Assembly (NCBI GenBank): GCA_036936605.1
Contig: JAUPFV010000003.1
Span: 146,042,997-146,106,996, forward strand
DNA: 64,000 nucleotides
Source: Limnanthes douglasii subsp. nivea
Lineage: Eukaryota > Streptophyta > Magnoliopsida > Brassicales > Limnanthaceae
Direction of reading: 5' to 3'
The translations under genes were made by a program, and so were the position numbers. The number at the start of each line of letters is the position of its first letter. Position 1 is the stretch's first letter. Positions 33,009-46,776 of the stretch are shown here, piece after piece. The notes beneath the pieces were generated by a model that was not told the DNA's origin, did no database searches, and saw only the letters and a list, made by a program, of their open reading frames with translations.

Positions 33009-34615
33009 TTATACTATATAGTTAAGTACTACAGCAGCACCTAAAGCAACCCTCATTCCTTCAATAGCTTCCATGACGGCATTTATGACACGAGGGGAAG
33101 TCTCAAATATATTTGGCCATACGTAGTTCAACAAATGGACCAAAGCATCCTCGCAACCCAGCCCTGCTACTCCTAAAGCCATGTGTTCAACAGCAGATGC
33201 TGCAGTTTGCCTATGAACCAGATCTCGGTCCATGAGGGCATCCTCGAGTAACGGAGTAACATCATAAATGTAATCCTTTCCCATTTCACCAATGTACTCA
33301 AACAGGAAGGACACGGATTTTAGAACACCACTCTGCACATTAAGCTCCGGGACACGGTACTCGTTCATCAGTGCTGGAAGAACAGTGAAAGGGGAACAGG
33401 TTTCTGCAACAATGGCAATTGCTACTGTGGTGCAGACACGGTTTTGACGTTCCTGGACTTTGAGATTATTCAACAGAGTTGCCAAGACATCCTGTGGCCC
33501 GATAGCTTTGGCAATGTACCCGAATGTGTTAACGGTAGCTCGGCGTATTCCTTTCTTGTGAGCCTTGAGCATCTCAAGAAGCTCAAAACAGATTCTCATC
33601 CACTCTCTGGCTGGAACAAACTCAGCACCACGATCAGCAATCCTACCAACAAGATCGATACAATTTTCCTGAACCTTTTCATGCCTGTTCTTTAGAATTG
33701 GAGTCAACCTCGGAAGCAAGTCTTTAATAGGAGGAGTCATTTTTGTCATACCAATAACATTGACAATGGACTTGAGAGCTCCAAGGATTGATCCCAGAAC
33801 TTCAGGATACTCCTCTCCCAAATACTCATATAACACAACCCCAAGATGACCCATCAGTTGCTCCTCTCCACATTGCTTCATGACAACAGCAATCCTAGAT
33901 ATAAGATCTGCTGCCTGGTGTCTGACCTTGGCGCTCTTGTTATTCAATCTCCACTTTATGGTACCACAAATCTGGGGAAGGTAGGGCTTCACTCTCTGCC
34001 CAAGAGCATTTACAACAGCCCCAAACCCATTAAGCATAACATTTGCATCATCACTGGTCTGCTCTTGGAAAGCATAGAGAATACCGTCAATCAGGAGCTC
34101 CTCCAGCCTAGAATCAATATCTGATGCACCCAAGTTTGCAATCACCTTCTCTATTGTTTCCATAACCATTCGTCTATATGGCTCACTCTCATCTTTAAGG
34201 TCTTCAACAATCCTACCAACAATATCAGAAGCACCAACCTTGTTAGCTATCTCCACAGTAGTTTCCACAAGTTGCTTATAGTTTCTCCTATCCAGAGCCA
34301 TCCTTCTGACCCAGAAATTCTTGAAAAACTCAGGGAGACTGTCACTACGAATGTAATCAGCTTCCACACCCTCTGTACCCACACACTGCTTCACCACTTT
34401 GATCGCAATCTTCTTCACTTCTTCATCTGGTGACTGGAACTCACGAATCAGAATAAACATGACTTCTTTTGTATAATAACTAGCATAAAGGGCATCTATC
34501 AGAGGGATAATAAAACCAATTGCCTTCAAGAATGCAGCCAAGACCTTCCGAAGATGTGACCTGATACCTTTCCATAATGGTTTCAGAACAGAGTCGAAGC
34601 TTTCAATACCATAAG
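33009..34615 (-). pseudogene. SF3B1: SF3B1 fragment, copy 2 (longest open copy)
   Basis: The same C-terminal HEAT-repeat fragment (about residues 719-1250), with the same premature C-terminal end (LNYIV-stop). It lacks the CTAT duplication of copies 1 and 3, so the frame stays open across [16 protein letters not shown] from a TAG just upstream (34617-34619) to 33009, about 535 codons. The first ATG gives the same 483 residues as in copy 1. It has RSHLRKV where copies 1 and 3 have the family's RSHRGKV. With no promoter and neither N- nor C-terminus it is a fragment, though a transcript could encode a HEAT-only peptide. Confidence 0.88.
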
Positions 34616-37600
34616 TCTACATTGTTAGTTATATGCTTATTCGAAAGTCTACATTGTTCGAGTCTGCACGGACTATCTACGTGTACTTGAGTTATCTTTT
34701 TATGTGATCGGTATTTTAGTGTGAAATTCAATAAAAAAAATGACAATTATTGGATTGAATCTAATATCTAAATCTTCAAACACCATATATTTCTAGTAGT
34801 TACCATAAAAAATAATGGTAAACTTCTCCAATGGTAAGTATTAAGTTTGGGCATCGGCAAAAGATTTGCTAAAATAATAAATTACTCTACATGTGACTCA
34901 TTTCTTTCTCACTAAGAGTATACCAACAACATGATCAAATGATACCAAATATAAATATAGCAACACTTGAATTTGGGTGTGTCAAGACTTTGGAATAAGC
35001 CAATTTTTTTTTATGTTTTTGAATGCTTCATCGCACTCTAGATTCTAGTTGAACCGTCTGATCCAATTGAGGATTCAAAAGATGCAACACATTTGGCATA
35101 AGATCTAAAGGTAAATTAATTTAATGTAGCAACGTTCTTGTGAGGATTTGTACCTGTTTGATATTATGTGGCGGTTTTATAGCCGTTAAACTTAACAATG
35201 ATTTGGTTTTGCTTCAGTTCACATATCGCTGACTAAGTATCCTAAGAATTCCTTAAACACACTCCAGACATTCACTTTTATTGAATTAACTTTAGGTTGA
35301 TTGCTCGAAGGTTTCCAAATAAATTAAAATTCTACCAATTGATGATTGTCTTCTTGGTTTTTTACCATCATCTCTTCGATGTATGCTTGAACGTTTCTCA
35401 TGATATGAGTATAAAATATCTTGTTCACCAGTCTTTGATACGTCACATTTGTATTTTTTTTAAATATAATGACATTACCATGTATAAATTCAAACTTTAT
35501 ATAATGATAAAAAATTATCTAGTTTTTATCATTCATATTGTAATTTGGTTGTACTTTCAATTTGCATCCATAAATTATAACATAATATTTTCCAAAAATG
35601 TTTTTTTACATGCTTTGTTGATATCGGTAAAATTCATGTACATTATTCATTTATCATTCTTATGTTTTACTAATAATAGTACATGATAAAAAGTTTTCAT
35701 GATGTGGTAATCAGGTTTAGTCGATTGAACTAAGCTAGGATGGCTTGACTTTTTTTTTATAGGAGAATAATGTAAATATTTGTTTTATCGGTTATATTTG
35801 TTGTTCATATATATTTTTAGCATGCTATTGAGTCTGGTATCCATGTAACATCATGCGCAAACCAAATAAAACCATATAAATTATTTGATAAAAAGGTTAG
35901 CAAAATTGCTTATAGGATTTTGTGTAGGTGATGTCAAATGCAAATTATTTGTCTTATTAAATAGTTGCTTTTTTCACACATTCGTTCGATTTTACTATAC
36001 GGACTTCATAAGATCGTCTATATCATCTAATACTATGAGGGCCCCGACTAAATTATATTTTCTATAAGTAAATGAAGTAGTGTAACACTATTTGACTATG
36101 TTTTGATTAATGCAAATTACTTTGATCATTTTGTTGATGACATATATAAGAATTGATACACGGCATGTACAAAATTATACATCTAATTGAGCTATTGACA
36201 TATAAAAATAAGTTATACGTTAAAAGATCATCTATCATGATGAAAATACATTGCACATTCTTTATGTACTTCTTTTGTCTCAAACCGACATCTAATTTTA
36301 GTTCGTTAAGCACTGAGTCTTGCCTTCACTGGCACTCGCCATGACTATCATGGATGGTGATAGCGATGTTATATCTATGATCTTATCATAAATATTATTG
36401 AATATGATATTTACAAATCTGTTTGTATCAATCATAATTCTTCTGATTTCTGTCCCATTGATCTCGACAATGATGATTAATGCATCATCATATGAGGTTA
36501 CAATTCTTTTTAATTATTTATTACTAAAATTGATTGAAAGGTAATTATTCTTATAAGTTTGGCTAAATACTGTTATATATGTTAAATCTCAAGCTTGATG
36601 ATGTTGTGTTTTCTAGAAGAAGTGGTGATACTAATAAAGGTCTCCCTTACAATGATGGTTTATATTACTTGTATGTTTGTATCGAGATTTATTACTCATT
36701 TCAGACTTCATAGATGGTTAATTTTTTACCACTTTGGTTGATGCAAATTAAAATAATGATTAAGGAGGATCGGCATGATGCCCAAGTGGCTAAGTTTATG
36801 GATTGTTCTTAAAAGTATAAATCAGCTCGAACCTTTATGAATTCAAAATACTTACCATTATCGAAGATATTATACATTTTATTTTATAGATATTTGTAAT
36901 CCATTCGTGTTATGACCTACATCATTATGGTACTGGCATAACTTGTTTCTTTGTGGGTACACAACCTTGGTTTTTAGAAATAGATAATATATTTAGTGAT
37001 GGGAAAAGAAGATTACATGCTCAAATGGCGTGTATGTGTGATGATTATAGTTGGGGGAGAAGAAGGTTGCAAGCACAAATAACGGTTAAACATAAAATAG
37101 AAGACACATGTCTCATGCGTAACACCGTCTATTGGATTGTTGTTATTCTACCGTTATAAGATTTTACTAAACCTTGGAGAATTAGCATGTGGACTATTGA
37201 GATAAGATCTAATGTTGGTTTAAATTACAACATGGGTTTTATTTTATACTTTTCCCAATGCCTTTTATTCTTTTTAAAATTTATGTTTTCTTTTGATCTC
37301 TATTAGCAAAAACTTATTTTTGTTTTCTTATTTTCTTTTGATAAAAAATGGTCCATAATAATGTTGTGACTATGGAATACTGATATATTAAGTGTCTACA
37401 ATGGTTCCACCTTAAGTAAGGAACAATCACCAATAATCATTGTATAACCTCTCACGGTAGCTCCACTAGTTTCTCATTATAATTTAAAAAGTTCTAAAAT
37501 CGAATTAGGTCAGGGATTTTTTTTAATCTTTGCATAATTTATTATGAAGAATATTTTCATAAACGTTTTCGGCGTCATGATTAAAAAAATCATACAAAAT

Positions 37601-38557
37601 AAGTACATTATTATTGAGAAAGATTACGTTCATCAAATGCAAGTGAAATTGCAATTGCTACTGATTGTGGTAATTAAGATAGTTATGGACAGAAAGACTC
37701 CAATAAATTGTTTTGAGTACAAAACAATATTTTAAACATGGGTTTGATTGCTCATACATTCTGTGCTACTGGAATTTTTTTCAATTATTTAGAATTTACC
37801 CTAGGTTCTGAACATGTAGAGGTGGTTGATTGCATCGACTATAACTATAAATATACAAAATATCTATTTTCTATGCGTGAGACATTAGAATTTGCCCAAA
37901 CAAGATTTCCAAAATAGCTTCAATTTTATTAACTATTCTTACACAACCAATATAAAGTAATACTCGATTCATAGAACTCTATAAAGACTTAGAAGATGAG
38001 TTTTGTGCTCGTGACTAGAGATCGAGAGACGTGAAGTCTGGCATGATATTCTTCTCTTGAGATAAATTAAGTGTATAAAAGTAAGTGTTTCTTTACTTAT
38101 GTGGTTTTTCTGATGTATTTTTGTAGAATATAAAAGGCTGTACTTATTTTTTCTATTGAAGAACACATGTGCATAATTGTAGATTGAGCACAACCGAGAA
38201 GAAAAACGTTCATACATTTTAGAGTGTAGCTGAATATGATAGAGAGAGTCATATCATAATATGGTGTGTGCCAATAATTTACGTTCATTGGGTATTGTCC
38301 CTCAGATGATAGGTTGTTCATAGTAAAACCCTCAAGGGCCAATGTGATAATGAGTGAAACCGTTACGGCTCCAAAGTGAATAATGAAGGTCAGTTCGGTC
38401 ATTTTCTTAGATTTCCGCAGTAACCCCGTCAAACTCAACAAAGACTTATCCAGAGAGATTAAAGATACAACCCTTCTATACTCGTTACAAAATGTTATTA
38501 TACAGAAATGAAGAATTGTATTGAGACCATAAAGATTGCCTCAAAGAAGGACGTAAT
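34616..38557. other. AT-rich duplicated DNA, region 2
   Basis: Counterpart of 6111-9489. It keeps about 560 bp (36428-36996) that region 1 lost; region 3 also has them (about 57615-58200), so retention is ancestral. No gene is recognised. A stretch at about 36780-36850 has a weak tRNA-like look, but its boxes are poor. Confidence 0.7.
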
Positions 38558-38926
38558 TGATGAGTTTGGAAACTTCAACCACAACCTACTGCATAATCCA
38601 GACAAGGGTAATTTGGACAATAACACACCACTAAAAAATCCTGATAGGACAAAAGTAAAAACACGTTTTGACTAAGCTATTTACTAATCTACTTAAACAA
38701 CTAATGAGTCCTTAAACTTAACCCAGTTTCATAACTTGACCCGTAAGCCCATGGGTCATGGATTAAGATTATAAATACCCCAACCACTCTCATTAATGAG
38801 GGTGATCAACATTTAATACTAGCACACTGCTTAATTATCTCAATACTATCCACGTTAAACACTAAACACTTTAAACTTCACAAAAAACTTTACCAAACTA
38901 CCCCCAGCCCAAAATAAACCAATCCA
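38558..38926 (+). mobile_element. Solo LTR, copy 2
   Basis: 369 bp, TGATGAG to CAATCCA, flanked by GTAAT at 38553-38557 and 38927-38931. Same insertion as 9490-9858, differing at about three positions by eye. It therefore inserted before regions 1 and 2 separated. Confidence 0.85.
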
Positions 38927-38931
38927 GTAAT

Positions 38932-41813
38932 AGATATGGATTATACTCAAAAGCTAAAATATGATATGAATATCGGATACGTCCAAAATTACACATTGAA
39001 CAAATTGCAAGACCAAGTAGGCTTTAACAATAGTCATGCTTTGAAGAAACATAAGAAAGAGACGTGAGTGGTGGTTTGAGCTCTGCATTTTATCTTGTCA
39101 TTCTCCCTATTATATGCCTAACAAAAAAATGGCTCAAATTGGGTCATTAGTAATATTAATGGGAGAAGGTATTGGCTCATCAAGTGATCCTCCCATTATT
39201 ATGGTATCCACGACTTTTGTTGATACAAGAGAATATATCAAATAATCTCCCTTCTCTATTGTTGGATAATTTTCCTACTGTAACCTAAAAAAATTCTGAC
39301 ATGTTGGCATTAAAGAAGTTAAAAAAAATTGTTTCCTATATGATGGGGTTATTTTTTACTGTGTAATGAGGTCGGAGCGCTCGTCTATCAATTTTACAAC
39401 TATACAAATCGAGCTAAGTCTATATGTATGTATTCATATGCTCTTTCCATCGAAATTTTATTTATTTTATGTTATATAATATGATTTAATTATCTTTCTG
39501 GCGTATGTTATGTTCAATGACTTCAACATATTGACATGTACACAAAACATGGGCTTAAAGATGCTCGATCTAATGTATTTGCTAAACATGAAAGTCAAAC
39601 CTCTTGAGGATCAATGATAAGTTAGGTTAAAATAACCCAAGTTAAAGAGTATTTCATCGAACAATAATAAGAGACCAATAAATATGAGCTCGTTTAAGCC
39701 AACAGTTGGACATGTAAATTTGGGTGAAAGAAAAAATAAAAGTTTTAAGTTGTTAAATTAAAGTAGCATTTATCGGTTATGAATTATGCACGCATGAAAA
39801 CTGGTAGCATTTGAAATGTGTTACCACCCTGTAGGAGTAACAAAGGTTGCAACATGAAATATATTAAAAGATGAACGAGTCCAATATGAAGGTCATTTAA
39901 AGGAAACCCATGAGTTTTCTGACAAAATTTACGGACACGAACAAAAAATGGAAGTCAATCTCATTGTGAGCACAAAGTAACAAAGGTTTTATAATTCGAA
40001 TATGAGAAAAAATATATCAGTTCGCTAGAATAAGTTTTTACCCAAGCCTTGTTAGTGCCAAGCATCATATGTAGAGTTTTAGAATTTCATGACAATACAA
40101 AATAAAAACCATATTTACATGTCAAAACTATAGATGGTTTGTATTGGTCTTCTTGCAAATAGAATTCAAAGACCATATGGTCATTGAATGAAGTTTTATG
40201 ATATTTAGACTTTGAAATGTTTTATGTATTTCTATTCAATTTTTCCTTATCAATAAATTACATGTGCTGTGTATTATATACAAGAGTAATGTAATGGTCC
40301 TATTGTACTGGTCATATTTTATTCATATTACATAATAGTGTAACAATTAATCCTTCTAAATTATTCAATTCTTAAACATACATTAGTGTGCCGTATCTTT
40401 TATTTCAGTAAAATGTGTTATAGACTCACATCTTACATAAGAGAGTGTTGAATTGGAACCACTAGAATAGGTCTAACATCACTTAAACAAAACACAATTT
40501 ATTCAGAGATTTCTCACACAATCGCGAGTCTTCACCCAATAAATATCCCCATGATATATGAGGAATAATTGAGGATATTTCTTCAGCCACTAAGAAACAA
40601 CGCTAACTATATGTTTGACGCAGTTTATATAGATGTTTACATGTAAGATTTATAAACCGGTTTCTTTGGGCTAGACTAATTATAACCATATCAGTTGTCT
40701 AATAGTCTTGATGAGAGAAACGAATGAAAACTATCTCAATGTTTCCCAAAACGGTCTTGCTTTTGGCTGAAGCATTTTTTTTATCTTTGTTGAAGCACAT
40801 CTTGCTTATTTGTTGCTTCTTCGTCCTTTATGAACGTGTCATCTGCCTTTTATTTGCTTTGTTTTAGCGATATTTAGTCTTTTAATTTGTGTTACTTTAT
40901 AAAATTCAACTAGTTCTTGATGACGTTCTGCAATCGTGTTGTCTTGTAAAACACTTATTCTTACTTTGACTTTCTTTATTTTTGTTTTCACTTTATTTGT
41001 TTAGACAATTTATTTATTTATTTTGTACTTGCATAAGTATTTCAGTAGCTCCATAGCATGTACTGAAGGATGAAAGAATAAATACTATTTTGAAGGAATC
41101 TATTCTTTTATTTTTTTCATAGTTGTGCATAGCCTCATAGTCCTTTTTAAATACTAAATGTAAAGGATAACCTAAACTAATAAACCACGATGAATTTAGA
41201 CTATGATATAAGTATTCTAAATAGAGTGTACGTTGTATGCATTTTATTTATTTATAAGTAATTATACGGTCGGATTTTTAAATTTTGAGTAACCTCCTTA
41301 CTTATTCTTAAAGGCTTAATCTAAATGTTAACTTATTATCTATCCTCCATTCAGAGTAATTTTGCTCGATTTAGCCAAGAAAAGTTACCAATAACATATG
41401 TACGTGTTCAAAATATGGTTTTTATTTGGTTCATAATTACTGTTCACTTGAAGGTAGATAATTTTTTGAAATGTTTACTTGTTCAAGTGTATTTGTACTG
41501 ACAGATGTTGATAGTGTGTACACATGCATGCTTTTGATATTCCTTAATCATTTGTTTTTCTCGTTTTCTATTCTTGTCATATTTTTCTCTAAAAATGTCT
41601 GGATTATTAAATTGATAGAAATCTACAATTATAATTTTCTTTATTTTCTCTATGTTAGATACTCTTTTTTGTTCTCGTTTTTATTCCTTTATTATTCGTG
41701 TTATTTTATTTATCCTTTCTTTGTTTGTTAGTTTGTTAAAACTGAACAACACACTCATGCCTTTCTTTAGCTTTCTTATAAAATATAGTGATTTTTGCTT
41801 AGTTAATACTCAT
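38932..41813. other. AT-rich duplicated DNA, region 2, second part
   Basis: Counterpart of 9864-12746 with scattered substitutions and no gene recognised. Open frames such as 41471-41731 are Phe/Tyr/Ile-rich and differ in length from the region 1 copy, as expected of non-coding DNA. Confidence 0.65.
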
Positions 41814-42040
41814 TGATAAGGTCCCCATTATCGGAATATAGTCGATTGGGAAAGATATGACTTAATAAAAAGCAAACTGAGTGGAACAAACACTCAATAA
41901 TAAAGGATCGAGGCCAACTCGAGAGATTTTTACTTCATAATAAGACAACATGCATCCCGTCGGGCAAGATCATCACTAGCGACCGTTGAGGCCGAAACAA
42001 GGAATGTCGAGGCCATCTTATAAACACCAACCAAGTAAAA

Positions 42041-42688
42041 TGTTGGGCTCTTCCTATGTGGGAGTCCAATTATCATATGGGCTAAGCCCAATTTGGATAA
42101 CACATAGGGTTTTGGTTTATGTATAAATATATATTTATACAGTGTCTTTCTGAGATGAACATCATATTCTATAGCGCAGTTTTTGAGAGAAAAGGTGATC
42201 CGAGGCGGAATTTTGTGCTTTCAATCAGACTGTCTCCGGTTGTCCGATCGGCTTCAATTTTGGTGAGAAGGCTCGTCTACTTGTCCTCTATAATCTGTCC
42301 AGAGGGTTTTTGATTTGGAGTCATCTAAGTGTGTTTTTCGAGCATCTTCTTCTAACTGTGTTTTGGGGATATTTCAGTGAGTTTTCTGATTTTGGTTCAT
42401 TATCTTGTGTATTGGGTTGTGTATGAAGTTGTCATACTTCTTGTGGCGTATGCTCTAGTTTTATCTAGAGAATAGTTTTGTAACCCATCTTCTGATAGTG
42501 AATATTTGGTTGGACTCCGAAATCAGTCCCGTGGTTTTTACTTCCTACACTGGGAAGGTTTTCCACGTAAAAAGTGTTCTGTGTTGTTTGCGTTTATTTT
42601 ATTCAGACTTGATATTTTTTGGGATCGTTATCTTTATCATACTTGATACAAGAAAGAAGATTTCGTTTTTTGCTTATATTTCTTGTCA
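42041..42688 (+). repeat. 5' LTR of the copia element
   Basis: 648 bp. A TATA-like stretch TATAAATATATATTTATAC at about 42121-42139 is a likely promoter. It differs from the 3' LTR at four sites, all transitions (near 42067, 42099, 42218 and 42359). Confidence 0.93.
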
Positions 42689-42691
42689 AAG

Positions 42692-42703
42692 TGGTATCAG
42701 AGC
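42692..42703 (+). other. Primer-binding site of the copia element
   Basis: TGGTATCAGAGC, three bases after the 5' LTR, is complementary to the 3' end of initiator tRNA-Met, the usual copia primer. Confidence 0.92.
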
Positions 42704-42733
42704 GAGAGGTTGTGTACTTGTCTTGTATCAAAT

Positions 42734-45700
42734 ATGGAGGCGAATACAAGCAGAATGGTGACGATGAATGGTTCAAATTATCATATATGGAAATCGAAGA
42801 TGGAAGATCTTCTTTATGTTAAAAGTTTTCATTTACCAGTGTTCGGTGATGAAAAACCTAAAGATAAGTCTGATGCAGAATGTATAATTATTCATCGACA
42901 GGTTTGTGGCTTTATTCGGCAATGGGTTGATGATAATGTGCTGAATCATGTTGTAGACGAAACAGATGCAAGTAAATTGTGGAGTAAACTTGAGGAGTTA
43001 TATGCTCGGAAGACAGGAAATAGTAAGTTACTTTTGTTCAAACAGTTGATGTATTTGAGGTATCAAGATGGATCACCTCTTACAAATCACTTGAATACCT
43101 TTCAAGGATTGATTAATCAGTTGGCTGCTATGGGTATCAAATTTGATGACGAGGTTTTGGCGTTATGGTTGCTTGGTTCGCTGCCAGACTCATGGGATAC
43201 TTTCAGAATGTCTCTTTCTAATTCAGCTCCTGAAGGCAATATCTCAATGGCATTAGCTAAAAGTAGTATGTTGAATGAAGATATGAGAAGAAAAACAGTT
43301 GGCTTCTCTTCAAATTCAGAAACTCTAGTCGTTGAGAAACGTGGTAGAAATGAAAATCGCGGTTGGAAAACTAGAGGTAAAAGTAGAAGCAAGAGTCGAA
43401 ACAAGTCTAATAAATTTGCAGATTGGGAGTGCTACTACTGTCATGAGATCGGGCACACTAAGAATTTTTGTCCTAAGTTGAGAAAGAAGAATAATTTTGG
43501 GAAATCTAATAATGGTAAAGAAGAAAAGAACAAGGAGAAAAATTATGATGAAAGTGGTGACGAGAAACATGTTGCTGCAGTTTCAGATAGCTACTTCGTT
43601 GTTATTGATGATGCTATTGTGAATTCTGTGTCTGATGAAAATGGTTGGGTAGTTGACAGTGGTGCTACAATTCATGCCACTTCTCGTAGAGAATTTTTCT
43701 CATCTTACACCCCTGGTGACTTTGGTTCTGCAAAGATGGGAAATAATGATTTGTCTAAAGTGGTTGGTATTGGTGATGTTTATCTAGAAACAAGCATGGG
43801 TGCAAGATTGATTTTGAAGGGTGTTAAACATATACCCGATCTTCGATTGAATTTGATATCTACAGGGAAGCTAGATGATGAAGGTTATTGCAGTATTTTT
43901 GCGAATGGGCAGTGGAAACTTACTAAGGGCTCGTTGGTTGTGGCAAGAGGACAAAAATATTCAGCCCTCTACATCATGTCTGCAAGGGTGTCTGTAGAAA
44001 ATCAATGTTGTTAATGATGAAGCAATGCTTGATTTATGGCATAAAAGACTCAGTCACATTAGCGAAAAAGGATTAGATATTCTGAGGAAGAAATAGTACA
44101 TTCGTGGGATACACAAAGCTCATTTAAAGAAATGCGTACATTGTTTGGCTGGAAAGCAGAATAGAGTATCTTTCAAGAGCTCGGCTCCATCAAGAAAACC
44201 AAGTTTGCTTGACTTGGTACATACTGATGTTTGTGGTCCTTTCAAAACGAGAACACTTAGTGGTTGTTTGTACTTTGTTACCTTTGTTGATGATCATTCC
44301 AGGAAAGTTTGGGCTTACACTTTGAAAACAAAAGATCAAGTGTTAGATGTCTTTAAGCAGTTTCAAGCTTCAGTTGAGAGACAGACTGGGAAACAATTGA
44401 AGTGTGTTAGAAGTGATAATGGGGGAGAATACATTGGTCATTTTGATGATTATTGTAGAGAGCAAGGTATTCGGCATCAAAAGACACCTCCCAAGACCCC
44501 TCAGTTGAATGGCGTAGCGGGGAGACTAAACCGAACATTAATTGAAAGGGTAAGATGTCTTCTTTCACAATCACAACTCCCTAAATACTTTTGGGGTGAA
44601 GCTTTGAATACAGTGGTACATGTCTTGAATCTTAGTCCTTCTGTACCTTTAGATGGAGATATCCCAAATAGAGTTTGGACAGGTAAAGATGTTTCTTATG
44701 ATCATTTGCGTGTCTTTGGGTGCAAAGCTTATGTGCATATTCCTAAAGATGAGAGATCTAAACTCAATTCAAAGACAAGACAGTGTGTATTCATTGGTTA
44801 TGGTCTTGATGAGTTCGGCTACAGATTTCATGATCCAATTAATAAGAAACTTATTAGGAGCAGAGATGCCGTGTTTATGGAAGATCAGATAGTTCATGAT
44901 ATTGATAAGAGTCAAAATTCAGTGCCTATGTCTCAAAATGACTTGGTAGATTTGGGGCATATTCCGCTTGCACATACTCCTACAGAAGTTCAAGAAAATT
45001 CGGATGGTGACTCACCTGCTTCCAGAGGTTCACATATTTTTGATACTGGTGATCATGATAATGATTTCGTGGATGAACAAGTGAATGAAGAAGATGTTGA
45101 ACAATTTGAAGCTCCAACGCGGAGATCTACTAGAGATAGACAACCCTCTACTAGATATCCTTCTGATCAATATATTTTGTTAACCGATGCAGGTGAGCCT
45201 GAGTGTTATGATGAGGCTATTAGTGGTGTATGTAAAAATCAATGGATTGAAGCGATGAATGAAGAGATGCAATCACTTCATGAGAATCATACATTTGAGT
45301 TAGTGAAGATACCTGAAGGGAGAAAAGCCTTGAGTAACAAGTGGGTGTATAGGTTGAAGCAAGATGATAGTTCTCTGCAACCTCGGTACAAAGCAAGATT
45401 GGTAGTCAAAGGCTTTGGTCAGAAAAAAGGTATTGATTTTGATGAAATATTTTCTCCAGTTGTAAAAATGTCTTCTATTCGTGTGGTTCTAGGCATTGCA
45501 GCGAGTCTAGACTTGGAAATTGAGCAAATGGATGTAAAAACAGTATTCTTGCATGGTGACTTGGAAGAAGAGATTTTTATGAAACAGCCTGAAGGTTTTG
45601 TGGTTGAAGGAAAAGAAGATTATGTATGCAGATTGAAAAAGAGTCTATATGGTTTGAAGCAAGCTCCGAGACAGTGGTATAAGAAGTTCATGTCAGTTAT

Positions 45701-46760
45701 GGGGGAGCAGGATTACAAGAAGACTTCCTCTGATAATTGTGTATTTGTGAAGACATTTTCTGATGCCGATTTTATTGTTCTTTTACTTTACGTGGATGAT
45801 ATGCTTATTGTTGGGAAGAATACTTCGCGGATTGATTCTTTGAAGAAACAGTTAAGTAAGTCTTTCGCAATGAAAGATTTAGGTCCAGCAAAGCAGATTC
45901 TCGGCATTCGAATTACTAGAGACAGAGACTTGAAGAAGTTGTTCTTATCACAAGAAAAATACATTAAGAAAATTCTTCAGAAGTTTAATATGGACAATGC
46001 TAAAGTGGTTAGCTCGCCACTTTCCGGTCACTTCAAGTTAAGCAAGAAACAATGTCCTTCAACTAATGAAGAAAAGAGAGACATGGCTAATATTCCATAT
46101 GCATCTGCAGTTGGAAGTCTCATGTATGCCATGGTATGTACTCGTCCTGACTTAGCTCATAGTGTTTGTGTTGTGAGCAGATTTTTGTCAAACCCAGGTA
46201 GAGAGCATTGGGAAGCCGTGAAATGGATTATGAGGTATCTGCGAGGAACCTCTAATTTGAAGCTCAGTTTTGGGATGAATAAACTTGAGTTGTTGGCTTA
46301 TTCTGATTCAGACTTGGTTGGAGATGTTGATACTCGCAAGTCTACTTCTGGATATTTGATTAACTTTTGTGGTGGCGCTGTTTCATGGAAATCAAGACTA
46401 CAAAAGTGTGTTGCCCTTTCAACGACATAAGCTGAATTCATTGCAGTGACAGAAGCGAGTAAAGAGCTACTATGGATGAAGAAGTTCTTGAAAGAACTTG
46501 GATTTGAGCAACACAGGTATGTACTGTTATGTGATAATCAGAGTGATATTCATCTCGTGAAGAATTCGTCATTTCACTCAAAGTCGAAACATATTGATGT
46601 GAGATATCATTGGATTCGAGATATTCTTGATGCTAAACTAATGGAGGTTGATAAAGTTCATACAGATGATAATGGGTCTGACATGATGACAAAGGCTTTG
46701 CCTAGGGGAAAGCTTGAACATTGTAGATTGATCGCCGGGATGCTGAATCCTCCCACATAG
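42734..46760 (+). pseudogene. Copia gag-pol polyprotein, broken
   Basis: Start chosen at [11 protein letters not shown] (42734), just after the primer site. Gag with UBN2-like sequence, then zinc knuckle [14 protein letters not shown] (about 43430-43475), protease [11 protein letters not shown] (about 43650), integrase zinc motif H-X4-H...C-X2-C (44037-44150), catalytic core (HTDVCGPF, SDNGGEY), RT with MDVKTVFLHGD and YVDDM (YVDD at 45789-45800), RNase H with AYSDSD and MMTKALP. Lesions: one-base frameshift at about 43990-44000 in an A run, TAG at 44094-44096, TAA at 46428-46430 in ALSTT-stop-AEF (normally E). The third integrase catalytic residue is Gly in NGVAGRLNRT (normally NGVAERMNRT). 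Otherwise about normal length. Confidence 0.93.
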
Positions 46761-46764
46761 TCGT

Positions 46765-46774
46765 GAGGGGGAGA
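46765..46774 (+). other. Polypurine tract of the copia element
   Basis: GAGGGGGAGA, two bases before the 3' LTR, the usual plus-strand primer position. Confidence 0.9.
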
Positions 46775-46776
46775 TT

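Noticed and set aside
36780..36850. tRNA-like look (CCCAAGTGGCTAAG, later CAGCTCGAACC) also present near 57975
   Set aside because: The B box is poor, no clear acceptor stem pairs, and the region is also open in a protein frame. Not enough for a tRNA or SINE call.
42119..42313. ORF inside the copia LTR, repeated at 46855-47049
   Set aside because: LTR sequence downstream of the TATA-like motif; repeated because LTRs are direct repeats. No domain.
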